Of a stretch of DNA of 35,000 bases, positions 24,580 to 35,000 are shown one piece after another. The translations under genes and the position numbers were made by a program. Positions within the stretch are counted from its first letter, which is position 1, and each line of letters begins with the position of its first letter. Below the pieces are notes generated by a model, which saw nothing but the letters and a program-made list of their open reading frames with translations, had not been told where the DNA came from and ran no database searches. The DNA comes from Halocaridina rubra. Its lineage: Eukaryota > Arthropoda > Malacostraca > Decapoda > Atyidae. Location: contig JAXCGZ010016988.1 of NCBI GenBank assembly GCA_037179515.1, positions 212,501 through 247,500 of the forward strand, given 5' to 3'.

Positions 24580-25036
24580 GTTCCCTCTATGGAGACGGAG
24601 TCTCTGGAAAAAAAAAAAAATTGGGTTAGCTGCAAAACGAACTTTTCTCCCTGAACGAGATACTGCAGTTGTCTGAGAAGGAAAACTGGGGGTTGTGAAA
24701 ATTTCTGAGGAGTATTGCTACTACTGTTTGTAGGAACAAAAGTGTCAGACATATTTTCAATTGAACTAGATTGTATAGGATCAATAGTCACTATAAGCTA
24801 CATCTGATAGACTATTAGATGAGGGTTGGAATTCACTTTGAGGAACACATGCAGTATGAAGAGAACTTTAAGGGTTTACACAAGGGACTTCGGGTAACTT
24901 TGTAGGTTTTAATCGTTTATAGATACATTATCGGTGTTTCCTGAAGGCAATTGTGTCTTCAAATATTTATCATGTCTTTCAGTCACTGGGAAAGGACCTA
25001 CATATGGTGCTTCCAATAGTTTGCTGACACGATATA
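24580..25036 (-). pseudogene. Element B integrase C-terminus, severed
   Basis: Read on the - strand it starts immediately beside the A 3' LTR with RVSKLLEAPYVGPFPVTERH and continues NVSINRLKP. This is the (V)RxDxxxxxLExPYxGPFxVxxRxxK...VSIDRLKP signature of gypsy integrase C-termini (family knowledge). The end carries a SGRKVRFAAN motif, again typical. The part that should precede it, ending VPKVCVRV, is at 30420-31480 on the other strand. Stops and frameshifts are present downstream. Confidence 0.75.
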
Positions 25037-25858
25037 TGTGATATAGTCACCGATTGTAATAGGTTAGGTTTGGTATTATGGTTCTTTTGCATTAAGAGTT
25101 AATTAGGTTGCCATTATGGACAACAACCGGAATATATACACAGCGGTATTAGGTTAGGATATGCACGGTAATTAGTTATAACCGGCTAAATAAGCTATAA
25201 TTAACCGGTCATTATTTACCTGACTTACCGTATATATTATCACAATATCACTATGATATATATTACTTAGCAGCATTAGAAATAGGGTTAGGGTTATGTT
25301 AGTAAGGGTAGGATATCAGAAAATGATAGGAAATATGCCTGGAGCTATTTGCAGGTGTCGTCGGACATCTCTCAGAGTTGTTGGGAGAGGAGGATACCTT
25401 TTCTACTCACTTGAAGTAGGTTAGAATAGGAATAATGCTTCTCAACAAACATGTAAGGTAGAAATTAACTTAGAATTAGTATACACCAGAGGTGGCTAAA
25501 CAGTCGAACGCGATCTACCAGTCGATTGTGGCCACTTATTTGGTTGTTCGCCATTCCCTTACAGTAGGTAGGCTAAGGTGAAACTTTTGGTAAGATTTAG
25601 TTTGAACTGATTTTTTTTTTTTTTATGAATTTAGTTTGAACTGATTAATCTTTTTTTTTATATATAAGTGAGACAACTGCACTCATGTTTTATAGTACTA
25701 TACTATTTTACATTTTATCCCACCAGTTGACATAATATTATGTGATTAATGTAGTATGGTAGATTGTGAAAGAGTTTCAGTCTTTAGAGTTGATTTCGGA
25801 ATTCAAAAGTCTGGCCACCCTTGGTATACACTATGCTCAATATTACTACTCCATTACA
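25037..25858 (-). repeat. 3' LTR of element A, split by a hAT-type insert
   Basis: On the - strand it begins TGTAATGGAGTAG right after the purine tract and ends TATCACA. Removing the insert and one target copy leaves about 477 nt, close to the 483-nt LTR at 31481-31963, with which it aligns end to end in inverted orientation. Shared blocks include taccttacatgtttgttgag, aatatatacggtaagtcagg and catatcctaacctaat. Confidence 0.85.
25487..25823. mobile_element. hAT-type MITE (337 nt) with 8-bp target duplication
   Basis: Terminal inverted repeats cagaggtggctaaac and (other strand) caagggtggccagac agree at 11 of 15 positions, and match the CAGNGGTGGCCAAAC type of hAT ends. GTATACAC flanks it exactly at 25479-25486 and 25824-25831. 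The same site is unoccupied in the LTR at 31481. It has no coding capacity. Inside is a small tandem repeat (tttagtttgaactgatt twice, about 25597-25645). Confidence 0.92.
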
Positions 25859-25876
25859 TCCCTCCCCCCTACAATC
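25859..25876 (-). promoter_or_regulatory. Polypurine tract of element A
   Basis: On the - strand, gattgtaggggggaggga sits directly before the TGTAATGG of the LTR. Gypsy elements prime plus-strand DNA synthesis at such a G-rich tract. Confidence 0.85.
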
Positions 25877-26944
25877 TAAGCTGATCCGGAGGCTTGACAA
25901 CTCTAGGAGAGTGGCGTACCGGAGTAGCCAGTTTAGGCAGAACATCAACTTCAGCTACCCCATTAGGTTTGTTTACTCTCTCATGAACCATAGGCTAAAG
26001 AGCAAACTCATCACTTATAACATGTGAGAAAGCCTTAATAGGTGTAGATGAAATATTCGGTGTAGGTTGATTTAGAATCTAGTCTTGATGATGTCTCACC
26101 ACCTGTCCTCCTGGAATTTCACATATGTAAGACTCAGGAGTAGTTTGTTTTAACACTCGTGCAGGAACCCAACAATCCTTAGAAAATGTCGAATAATTTC
26201 GTACCATGGCAGAAGACTTAGGCGTCAGCCCTAGATTTCTAGCAGTATTACTGTCATAAATAGACTTATGCTAGTCTTGCTTAGACAGCATAAGTCTGTT
26301 GTACGTGTTTACTAGGGTGTACTAGTCCAACATGGTACATAGCTTCCGGCCAAACATCAACTCAGCTGGAGACACTCCAGTAGTAGAATGAGGTGTCACT
26401 CTGTACTGGAAAAGATACTTATCTTGCTTAGTTTACCAATCTTCACCAGAGCAGTGTGAGGAAATTTTAAAAGACCTTTGACATTATTTTCAGCCTGTCC
26501 ATTCATGCTTGGCTGGTAGGGTGCAAACGTGATATGACGAACAACTTTCTTCTCAAGAAATAGGTTGAATTTCCTAGATATAAAATCAGTGCCATTGTCA
26601 GTAACGAGTGTCATAAGCAGACCAATATGTGAGAAAACATTTCTAATGAGATTAATAGTAGCAAAAGATCAAGCGTCCTTAGTAGGTAGCACTTCAATCC
26701 ACTTAGAATGAGCATCAGTTAGCACTAAAAAATAGGTACCCATGAGTGGATCAGCATAGTCAGCATGTATTCTCACCCATGGCCTCACGGGCCAATCCCA
26801 AGAGTGTAAAGGTACTTTCTTAGACAATGTTCTAGTAACTAGACAAACGGAGCACCCAACTGACAAATCTTCAAGGTCACAGTCCAATCCAGGCCACCAA
26901 GCATAACTTCGGGCCAATTGCTTCATTTTTGTAGAGCTATTCAT
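25877..26944 (-). pseudogene. Element A integrase (inverted arm)
   Basis: On the - strand: zinc-binding half MKQLARSYAWWPGLDCDLED...GCSVCLVTR (26840-26944) with its CxxC, then the catalytic core with HADYADP, LVLTDAHSKWIEV, LVTDNGTDF and MNGQAENNV, which supply the D,D,E triad. The C-terminal part near 26070-26200 has a GGQVVRHHQDQ-like motif, typical of gypsy integrases. A stop or frameshift separates the core into two frames (26669-26944 and 26396-26614). The protein would insert the cDNA; this copy cannot encode it. Confidence 0.85.
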
Positions 26945-27125
26945 TTAACATGCTCTCTCTCCCTTTAGAAGGAATAATTACTCAAGGTGCCCATAGAATG
27001 CAACCTTGTTGAACACTTAATTCATTTTTTTTTGATGGAAGAATGGTGTCAAGTCATTGCCAACATTCTCAGGCCAAACAATCTAGATAGAGTAGCACTT
27101 TAGCAAGTAATGGGTCCTTACAAGT

Positions 27126-27730
27126 CTACTTACAAATGTCATTAGCAGTTACAGGGGTGGCATCTAATGTATTAGCCAACTGGATCCACTTTGTACAAAT
27201 AGGAACACTATCAGGTTCATTTGCTGGTGGTAATCGACTCAAAGCATCAACCGTACTTAAAGATTTACTTGAACGGTGATACAACTCGAATGAATAGGGA
27301 TGCAGCATTAATGACCATCGCTGCATCCTACCAGAGGCCATATCAGGAATAGGCTTATTAGGGTTGAACAAACCTAAAAGTGGTTTGTGATCCATAGTTA
27401 GAGAAAATGCATGACCCCACAAATAGTGATGAAATTTCTTCAGCTCAAAAATAAGTGTGAGGGCCTCCTTCTCTGTCTGAGAATAATTTGCCTCGGCTTA
27501 TTTAGAGTTTGGGATGCAAAAATGATGGCAAATCAGCACCATCCTTCTTCTGACAAAAAACAGCACCCAAACCATACTTAGATCTGTCAGCAGACACTAC
27601 GATAGGAAAATTAGGGTCAAAATTAAGTAGACAGTCATCTAATAATGGCATTTTAGATTCTTGGAGAGCTTTATTATGTTCCTCATTCCACTTAAATCTA
27701 ACATCCTTTCTCAAAAGACTATTCAAAAAC
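27126..27730 (-). pseudogene. Element A RNase H and connection region
   Basis: RVVSADRSKYGLGAVF-like start (27502-27726) with the first RNase H aspartate, then FSLTMDHKPLLGLF and RMQRWSLMLHPYSFELYHR ending STVDALSRLP (27126-27422). These are the standard gypsy RNase H landmarks. The usual Asp-Ala-Ser is Asp-Arg-Ser here. Two frames are used. Confidence 0.82.
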
Positions 27731-28547
27731 TAAAGAATAGCAGCAATATTTACCAAGAACTTCCTATAGAAATTTAACATTCCTATATAACTGAGTAACT
27801 GTTTTAAATCTTAAAGGCTCAGGGGCATTATATATAAGCATCTAACTTTTCCTTAGTAGGCTTCAAACCGGTAGAATCAATTGTAAAACCCAAATACTGT
27901 ACTTGGTCAACATCAAAAGAACACTTAGTAGGATGCAGCTTCAGTCCAACTTCCTCTAGTCTTCCTAAAAGTTTGAATAAATGCTTCTCATGTTCACAAG
28001 ATTTAGCTCTCGATACTAGTATGTCATCAAGAAAATAGAAACGCCTGGAATACCTAGCAATAACTTCCCCATACTTTGTTGGAAAAATCTCGGAGCACCA
28101 GCTATGCCGAAACAAAAATGATTATAATGAAACAACCCTCTGTGAGTGTTAATAGTAGTGAGTGAACATGACTCAGGGCTTAGAAGAATCTGATTGTAGG
28201 CACTCTTCATGTCCAATTTCGAAAAAAAAAATTCCATTCCCCAAAGTAGCAAATAAGTCATCAATTCTATACAGGCTATTTAGTAACTTTACAAGCTTGG
28301 TTAAATGTCAAATAATAATCTCCGCAAATACGTACAGTACCATCACCTCTCAGTACAGGTACAATAGAAGCAGCCCAATTTGAGTGAGCGACCAGCTCAA
28401 TGATATTTTGTTCCAATAATATATCCAAAACTGCATCTACTTTAGCATGCATAACATATGGTACATTTTAGGCCTTGTAATACTTAGGTAATACTGCCTC
28501 ATCCACTTCAAAAGAAACTTCCATTCCTTATAACCTCCTAATTTTTC
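27731..28547 (-). pseudogene. Element A reverse transcriptase
   Basis: FFSKLDMKSAYNQILLSPES, then HRGLFHYNHFCFGIAGAP, then FLDDILVS with the catalytic DD, and EEVGLKLHPTKCSFD, VQYLGFTIDSTG. These motifs are in gypsy order with FLDD where YLDD is commoner. Breaks: the RT is spread over two overlapping frames (28016-28264 and 27828-28115), with a frameshift near the DD. Confidence 0.85.
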
Positions 28548-28875
28548 TCAGAACAAATCATAAAATTTCTCCATGACAGACTTCTCAGCAATAGCATGCA
28601 CAGCACTCTCCACTAGACTTAGGTTAATATTTAGTGCAGGCAATAAATCACGACCTAATAGGTTAGGACTAGAATCCCTCACTATCAAAATAGCTTGATT
28701 CTCTAAAACATGAACTTGGAACTTGATTTTTACCCAAACACACAGGAATTTTGGAACCTTCATACTTCTGCAATTTAGTCTTAAAAGGCATTATTTTAGG
28801 GTTAGCCTTAGGAAAACACTTCAAAAATTCTTGTTCACTAATAAGAGTAGGAGCAGCACCTGCGTCCACCTGGAA
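28548..28875 (-). pseudogene. Element A protease and linker
   Basis: FFQVDAGAAPTLIS holds the protease active-site region, followed by the PNLLGRDLLPALN motif that ends gypsy proteases. The DTG catalytic triplet reads DAG. In the other arm the equivalent is EAG, so the Ala is common to both. A frameshift separates the two halves. Confidence 0.8.
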
Positions 28876-29299
<424 letters not shown>

Positions 29300-30226
29300 C
29301 CGGACATCAGAACAATCATCAAAGGTGATTGTCACATAGTAGGGATCTCGCAATTTAGATGAGCTCGCAGTAAAAATATAGCAACTACATTCTTCGGTAG
29401 TAGGATCACTAGTAGATCTAGATTCAATAGAACTTACAACTTTAGGCTCCACAGGAGATTTACTAGAATTTTTCTTACCCTCAAAAGAACAGACCTTAGA
29501 AATGTGCCTAGTACGTTTACACAGATAGAATTCAGCGTTTTTAAAGGGACAATAATTTTTCCAGTGATTTTTACCATATCCACTACATGATTTGTCAGGT
29601 TTTGTACCTTTCTCCTTCCCTCCATTAGGCTTCTGCCTCTTCTTATAAAAAGATCTCTTAGCCTTAATTTTCACAGCATTTACTTCTTTATCATTAGTGT
29701 GAGGTTTCTGACCAAACTCCCTGACATCCTTCTCTGCAGCTTCCCTAATAATAGCAATCTTTTCTGCTCGGGCAAAAGTGAGATTCTTCTCTGCCAAGAG
29801 AACACACTGAGTACTTTCTTCCTGAAGACCCATAACAAGCCTATCTCTTAACATCTCCTCTAGTTTGTCCCCAAATTCGCATGTTTATGCAAGTGACTTT
29901 AGAGCTGCAACAAAAGAAGTTACACTTTCATGGTCTCCTTGACATCTTCGGTAGAATTTGAATCTCTCATATATCATTATAACCTGGGGTTTGTAGTGAT
30001 TGTTGAGAGTGGAGATTGATTCCTCTTAAGTACATTTCTAAGGAGATTTCGGACTCAATAAATCCGTAGTTAGACCAAAACTTTTAGAACCCAAAATAGA
30101 CAAAAAAGCAGTCACTTTCTTATCTTTCTTAATATCAATAGCTTCGAAATACAATTGAACCCTATCTATATAGGTTGAAAATTTCTCAGATTCATCATAC
30201 GGAGCTACATTCCCAATGAGCGGCAT
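29300..30226 (-). pseudogene. Element A gag (inverted arm)
   Basis: Starts ATG at 30224-30226 (MPLIGNVAPYDESEKFSTYI), with the YIDRVQLYFEAI capsid-like segment and GSKSFGLT. After a frame change the 29300-29854 part shows LRDRLVMGLQEEST and a zinc-knuckle region with GKNHWKNYC and CKRTRHISKVC. The first knuckle has Ser-Gly-Tyr where a second Cys would be expected. Gag would form the particle and bind RNA. Broken by stops near 30038 and 29855. Confidence 0.83.
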
Positions 30227-30395
30227 GATGAAATTATAGGTAATAGCCTAATAAGCCAATTTTATATTAGCTAGGTCTAGGCTAAGTTCAAACACATAGA
30301 CCAAAATTGATAGGTATAGGCATAGGCTAGTTCTAGGCTATACTTAGGCTAGACAAAATTCAGCTAGGTAGGACAAAATTAGGTTAGACAGCTAC
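30227..30395 (-). other. Element A leader, inverted arm
   Basis: Matches the leader of the + arm (32050-32175 joined to 32813-32831), rich in cctaacct and cctagcct. It lacks the 633-nt insert found in the + arm, showing the empty site ggcttattaggctattacc. Homology fades at about 30390-30413. Confidence 0.8.
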
Positions 30396-30419
30396 ACAAC
30401 AAAAGACATCTTTCCTGCT

Positions 30420-31480
30420 TGTTGGAAAATGTTACCAACGTGTCGTTTGTCCATGGTGGTGATTGCATTGTTCATGACTGCGCTTCAAGACTAGCTAATG
30501 TCATCTCTTTCACTTATTAATGTACCTTTAATAGCCAGTGCCCAAGAATGCAACGGAGAAATAAAATCTATCCAGAATGGCCTCAGGGGTTTTCCACTTA
30601 CTGACAATCAGATTATTAAGTGTGATGTCTCTTCAGAATGCCCTCAACCTCTTGTACTGCAGTTGCTCAGAAGATATCTTCAAATCCTCACACATCATCT
30701 CCCATCCGAGTGTAAAGGTTCTCTCCGACTTATCAAGACCAGATACTTTTGGCCTTGGGTGGACAAAGACGTATATCAGTGGACACGCATCTGCCAGATT
30801 TGTCAAGCAACAAAGGTTATGCAGCTCACTAAATCTCAGAGCTACCACTGAAAATCCCTTGTCAGCAATTTGAGGTGGTTTACACTGATATTATGGAACC
30901 ATTGCCACTCTGTTTTCCTCCTGGTGGGGAATTCCAAACTACTTATCGATATCTGCTAAGCTGTATTGACTATCGAATCAAGTGGATAGAAGCTGCACCT
31001 CATGGAAGTTACAGCAAAAGCAATTGACCATGCATTTCTCAGTGGATGGATTTCCACATTTGGTGTACCTTTTTATGTCATAACTGATAGAGGAGCCCAG
31101 TTTGAGTCAGATTTATTTCAAGAACTACCTTCCTATGTAGGATTCCATCACCTGCAAACTACAGCTTATCATCCTCAGGGTAATGGAATGGTAGAACATT
31201 CCCATAGGACCTTGGCCAGATAGCAAGCTTGGCTCAATGTCCTGCCGGTTGTACTCCTTGGTCGATGTTATATGCCAAGCTCTTCTGGTTATTCACTGCC
31301 ATTTTGCCCTAGTGATTTATATGTGAAACCTCCTGTCTCATCAGGTTCTAAAGTATATTTTAGAAAAACCTTCAAGTCCATGAATTAAATTGATTTCAGT
31401 AATTTTTTAGACTCTTCAACAATGCCAAGTGTTCCAAAAATTCCAAATGGCTTATTCAGTGTACCTAAAGTCTGTGTTCG
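30420..31480 (+). pseudogene. Element B RNase H end and integrase, severed
   Basis: Starts in an RNase H end-like DCASRLAN. The integrase follows: H2C2-like zinc region (SECKGSLRLIKTRYFWPWVD, then ICQICQATK), core with YRYLLSCIDYRIKWIEAAPH, VITDRGAQFESDLF and TAYHPQGNGMVEHSHRTL (D,D,E), then PSVPKIPNGLF and VCVRV. It stops exactly at the TG of the A LTR at 31481. It is a different gypsy family from A: the zinc region and core differ throughout. Stops at about 31222 and 31386, and a frameshift between 30850 and 31000. Confidence 0.82.
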
Positions 31481-31963
31481 TGTAAATTGAAGTAGAGTGG
31501 TAAATATTGTACATAGTGTATACTAATTCTATGTTAAGTTCTACCTTACATGTTTGTTGAGAAACATTATTCCTATTCTAATCTAATGCTAGTGAGTAGA
31601 AAAATTATCTTCTTCTCCTGCCAACTCCTGCCAACTCGGCAAATAGCTCTAGACATTTCCTTCATATTTCCTAATAGTTTCTGATATCCTACTCTTATTA
31701 ACATAACCCAAACCCTATTTCTAATGCTGCTAACTAATATATATGATAGTGATAGTGTGATAATATATACGGTAAGTCAGGTATATAATGACCATTTAGT
31801 TCTAGCTTAATTAGCCGGTTCTAACTATTTACTGTGCATATCCTAACCTAATACTGCTGTGTTCATGCTCCAGTTGTTGCCCATATTGGCAACCTATCTA
31901 ACTCTTAATGCAAGGGAACCGAAATACCTAATCTAACCTCTTACAATTCGCAACTATATCACA
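31481..31963 (+). repeat. 5' LTR of element A
   Basis: TGTAAATTGAAGTAG to TATCACA, 483 nt, bounded by TG and CA. It aligns with 25037-25858 on the opposite strand. Confidence 0.85.
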
Positions 31964-31981
31964 ACTGGCCACGAGGATTAC
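31964..31981 (+). promoter_or_regulatory. Primer-binding-site region of element A
   Basis: actggccacgaggattac follows the LTR end directly. It resembles the TGGCGACGAGGAT type of sequence placed after the 5' LTR in many gypsy elements, where a tRNA primes minus-strand synthesis. The tRNA species was not worked out. Confidence 0.6.
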
Positions 31982-32175
31982 AACTGGCCTAACCTAATGT
32001 ATTTGACTGTTATCTAACCTGACTTTTTTTTTTTGCTACCTAACCTAATTTTGTCCTGCCTCACTGAATTTTGTTTAGCCTAAGTATGGTCTAGACCTAG
32101 CCTATGCCTATACCTATTATTTTTGGTCTATGAACTTAGCCTAGACCTAGCTAATATTCTATTGGCTTATTAGAC

Positions 32176-32808
32176 TGTCGTAATGAATTCTTCTCACTAC
32201 GTTAATATTTATCTTAATTTATTCTGGAGTACAACATCTTCGATGCCTCAATGCCCCTCACCCTATGACTATCACAATCTATGATCTATTTGTGCCCCTG
32301 GTAAGATTCTGACTAAGTGTCGCTCTCTGACTGCTTCTCTGGCTGCCATGGGGATGCTTGAAATACCCCAAAGGGCAGGGCGTGTCGCTAAATCTACTTC
32401 TGCCAATTGCCTTCAGGTTCAAAGAGAGGTCCCTCCTCTTGGGGGATGGGCTATTTCAGCTGGCCTATAGAACGGAGTTCTAGGTCAGTGCGTGACTATT
32501 GGGTAACCCTCTAGGGCATATAGGATTACTTGTGGTTTTGGGCAGGGCCGAATTCTGGGTCTTTCCCACACTCTTGAGGCACTTGACGCCGGGTGGCTAA
32601 GCCCTGGTGCTAAAGCACCTGGGTTCAGCCAGGTGCTAAGCCCTATGGATTCAGCCAGGTGCTAAGCCTCCTGGATCCATTGACCGTACCCAGATAAACA
32701 ATTGGGAGAGTATTCTATTTCACTCTTGACCTCTAGCCTCTCATGTTTCTCTTCACAACTTGTTACAGTTTCAGATTCTGGCTTCGGCAAGACTTCAGTC
32801 ATGCGACA
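32176..32808. mobile_element. 633-nt TG...CA insertion, probable solo LTR
   Basis: AGAC is duplicated at 32172-32175 and 32809-32812. The insert starts TGTCGTAATGA and ends TCATGCGACA, so its ends are inverted (TGTCG/CGACA). The other A arm has the uninterrupted site. A TG...CA element with a 4-nt target duplication and no coding is what a solo LTR of a third LTR retrotransposon looks like. It could instead be a short DNA element. Confidence 0.75.
32603..32680. repeat. Three 26-nt tandem repeats
   Basis: Units begin cctggtgctaaagcacc, ccaggtgctaagccctatgg and ccaggtgctaagcctcctgg, all 26 nt, inside the 633-nt insert. Confidence 0.85.
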
Positions 32809-32831
32809 AGACTATTACCTATAATTTCATC

Positions 32832-33600
32832 ATGTCGCTCATTGGGAATGTAGGTCCGTATGATGAATCTGAGAAATTTTCAACCAATATAGATAGGGTT
32901 CAATTGTATTTCGAAGCTAATGATAATAAGAAAGAGAAGCCAATGCATGCCTTTTTGTCTGTTATGGGTTCTAAAAGTTTTGGTCTAACTACGCATTTTG
33001 AGAGTCCGAAATCTCCTAAGGAGTGTACTTAGGAAGCATTAATCTACACTCTCAACAATCACTACAAACCACAAGTTATAGTGATCTATGAAAGATTCAT
33101 ATTCTACCGAAGATGTCAGGAAGACCATGAAAGAGCAACTTCTTTTGTTGCAGCTCTAAAGTCACTTGCATCGACATGCGAATTTGGGGACAAATTAGAG
33201 GAGATGTTAAGAGATAGGCTTGTTACGGGTCTTCAGGAAGAAAGTACTCAGTGTGTTTGCTTGACACAGAAGAATCTCAATTTCGCCTGAGCAGTAGAGA
33301 TTCCTCACACTAATGATAAAAAAGTAAATGCTGTGAAAATTAAGGCTAAGAGATCTTTTTATAAGAAGAAGCAGAAGCCTAATGGAGGGAAGGAGAAAGG
33401 TACAAAAACCTGACAAACCATATAGTGGACGTGGTAAAAATCATTGGAAATATGATTGTCCTTTTAAAAATGCTGAATGCACTCTGTGTAAACCTACTGG
33501 GCGCATTTCTATGGTCTGTTTTTTAAGGGTAAGAAAAATTCTAGTAAATCTCCTGTGGAGCCTAAAGCTGTAAGTTCTATTGAATCTAGGTCTACTAGTG
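32832..33600 (+). pseudogene. Element A gag (direct arm)
   Basis: MSLIGNVGPYDESEKFSTNI start, close to the 30226 (-) frame. Then YERFIFYRRCQEDHERATSF, LEEMLRDRLVTGLQEEST, and zinc-knuckle remnants GKNHWKYDC and CTLCKPTGRISMVC. A TAG stops it at 33030-33032, and the frames 33081-33290, 33382-33573 and 33555 onward follow. Knuckle residues are changed here too. Confidence 0.82.
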
Positions 33601-34933
33601 ATCCTATTACCGAAGAATGTAGTGACTATATTATTACTGCGAGCTCATCTAAATTGCGAAATCCCTACTATGTGACAATCACCTTTGATGATTGTGCTGA
33701 CGTCCGGTTCCAGGTGGAAGCAGGTGCTACACGTACTCTTATCAGTGAACAAGAATTTTTGAAGTGTTTTCCTAAGGCTAACCCTAAAATAATGCCTTTT
33801 AATACTAAAGTGAAGAAGTATGGAGGTTTCAAAATTCCTGTGTGTGGGGAGATTTGGGTAAAACTCAGGTTCCAAGGTCATGTTTTAGAGAATTAAGCTA
33901 TTGTTTTAGTGAAGGATTCTGGTCCTAACCTATTAGGACGTGACTTATTGCTTGCACTAAATATTAACCTAAGTCTAGTGGAGAGTGCTGTGCATGCTAT
34001 TGCTGAGAAGTCAGTCATGGAGAAATTTCCTGATTTGTTCTGAGAAAAATTAGGAGGTTATAAGGGAATAGAAGTTTCTTTTGAAGTGGATGAGGCAGTA
34101 TTACCTAAGTATTACAAGGCCCAAAATGTACCATATGATATGCATGCTAAAGTAGATGCAGTTTTGGATAAATTGTTGGAACAAAATATCACTGAGCTGG
34201 TTGCTCACTCTAATTGGGCTGCTTCTATTGTACCTGTGCTGAAAGGTAACGGAACTGTACGTATATAGCGGAGATTATTATTTGACCGTTAACCAAGCTT
34301 GTAAAGATTACTAAATAGCCTGTATAGAATTGATGACTTATTTGCTACTTTGGGCAATGGAAATTTTTTTTCTTCGAAAATGGACATGAAGAGTGCCTAC
34401 AATCAGATTCTTCTAAGCCCTGAGTCACATTCACTCACTACTATTTACACTCACCGAGGATTGTGTCAGTACAACCATTTGTGTTTCGGCATAGCAAGTG
34501 CTCTGGGAATTTACCAACAAACTATGGAGAATTTATTGCTAGGTATTCTTAGTGTTTCTAGTTTTCTTGATGACATACTAGTGTCGGGAGCTAACTCTTG
34601 TGAACATGAGGCGTTTATGCAAAGTTATAGGAAGGCTAGAGGAAGTTGGACTGAAACTGCATCCTACTAAGTGTTCTTTTGATGTTGACCAAGTACAGTA
34701 TTTGGGCTATACAATTGATTCTACCTGTTTGAAGCCTACTAAGGAAAAGTTAGATGATATGTATAATGCCCCTGAGCCTAAGGGATTTAAAACAGTTACT
34801 CAGTTACTTAGGAATGCTAAATTTCTATAGGAAGTTCTTGGTAAATGCTGCTGCTATTCTTGAGCCTTTGAATAGTCTTTTGGGAAAGGCTGTTAGATGG
34901 AAGTGGAATGAGGAACATTGTACAGCTCTCCAA
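33600..34933 (+). pseudogene. Element A protease, RT and start of RNase H (direct arm)
   Basis: FQVEAGATRTLISEQEFLKC (protease region, EAG for DTG), NLLGRDLLLALN, then the RT: FSSKMDMKSAYNQILLSPES, HRGLCQYNHLCFGIAS, FLDDILVSGANSCEHE, RLEEVGLKLHPTKCSF and VQYLGYTIDST. Stops occur near 33894, 34041 and 34266, and a frameshift near 34610. The element runs off into unrelated bases at 34934. Confidence 0.83.
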
Positions 34934-35000
34934 GCACTGGTGGGCGACCAAGGTCCGGCTTACAATAAAATCCTGGTTACGACAGCTGTCAGGAGCGGAA
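34934..35000. other. Unrelated sequence at the window edge
   Basis: From 34934 the bases (cactggtgggcgaccaagg...) no longer match the element A copy on the - strand, which continues with agaatctaaaatgcc. A deletion or another insertion begins here. Nothing more can be said within the window. Confidence 0.6.

Larger units (their letters stand above)
31481..34933 (+). mobile_element. Ty3/gypsy element A, direct arm (incomplete)
   Basis: 5' LTR, primer-binding site, leader, gag, protease, RT and the start of RNase H. It lies inside the element B integrase. Homology to the other arm ends at 34933 (ctctccaag), where unrelated sequence starts. It contains a 633-nt insertion in the leader. Frames are broken throughout. 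Confidence 0.88.

Noticed and set aside
25821..26027. 68-codon + strand frame
   Set aside because: It covers the LTR end, polypurine tract and integrase C-terminal region of element A read backwards.

Overview
This is a eukaryotic, intron-bearing and repeat-dense window. A decapod crustacean, or a related arthropod, fits best. That is inference from three things: an interstitial TTAGG-type telomeric motif, long (TA)n and (TC)n microsatellites, and the character of the tRNA-derived SINEs and AP-endonuclease retrotransposons. No bacterial or CRISPR-like feature is present.

Positions 1-8381 hold the 3' end of one host gene on the + strand. It is a calcium-activated chloride channel regulator (CLCA family) gene. 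Four exons are well supported (1646-1746, 2070-2262, 6633-6858, 7856-8381) and a fifth is possible at 1-17. Splice phases agree across every join. The exons encode the C-terminal fibronectin-III-like region, an acidic Ser-rich stalk, one membrane segment and a short basic tail. The intron at 2263-6632 carries a sense-oriented, 5'-truncated, inactivated AP-endonuclease/RT retrotransposon (copy 1).

Positions 8382-22800 hold no recognisable host gene. They contain a fold-back element with telomeric repeats in its loop, a decayed CR1-like RT, five copies of one tRNA-derived SINE (one split by a CR1 3' fragment), other tRNA-like SINE pieces, a decayed RTE-like RT, and two more copies of the copy 1 family on the - strand. 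Two (TA)n tracts occur; one abuts the poly(A) tail of a retrotransposon copy.

Positions 24081-35000 are a complex of two Ty3/gypsy LTR elements. Element A (gag, protease, RT, RNase H, integrase) occurs twice in inverted, head-to-head orientation: 25037 to about 30395 on -, and 31481 to at least 34933 on +. Element B is present as two integrase pieces, 30420-31480 on + and 24580-25036 on -. Each piece stops exactly at an outer A LTR edge, and together they make one interrupted integrase C-terminal motif. The simplest reading is that A inserted into B once, and the B::A nest was then duplicated in inverted orientation and truncated at the centre. Later insertions mark each arm: a hAT-type MITE with an 8-bp target duplication and a GA-rich 424-bp insert in the - arm, and a 633-bp TG...CA element (probable solo LTR) in the + arm. 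All element ORFs are broken by stops and frameshifts, so they are fossils. No new functional system is evident; the inverted nested complex is the most unusual structure.
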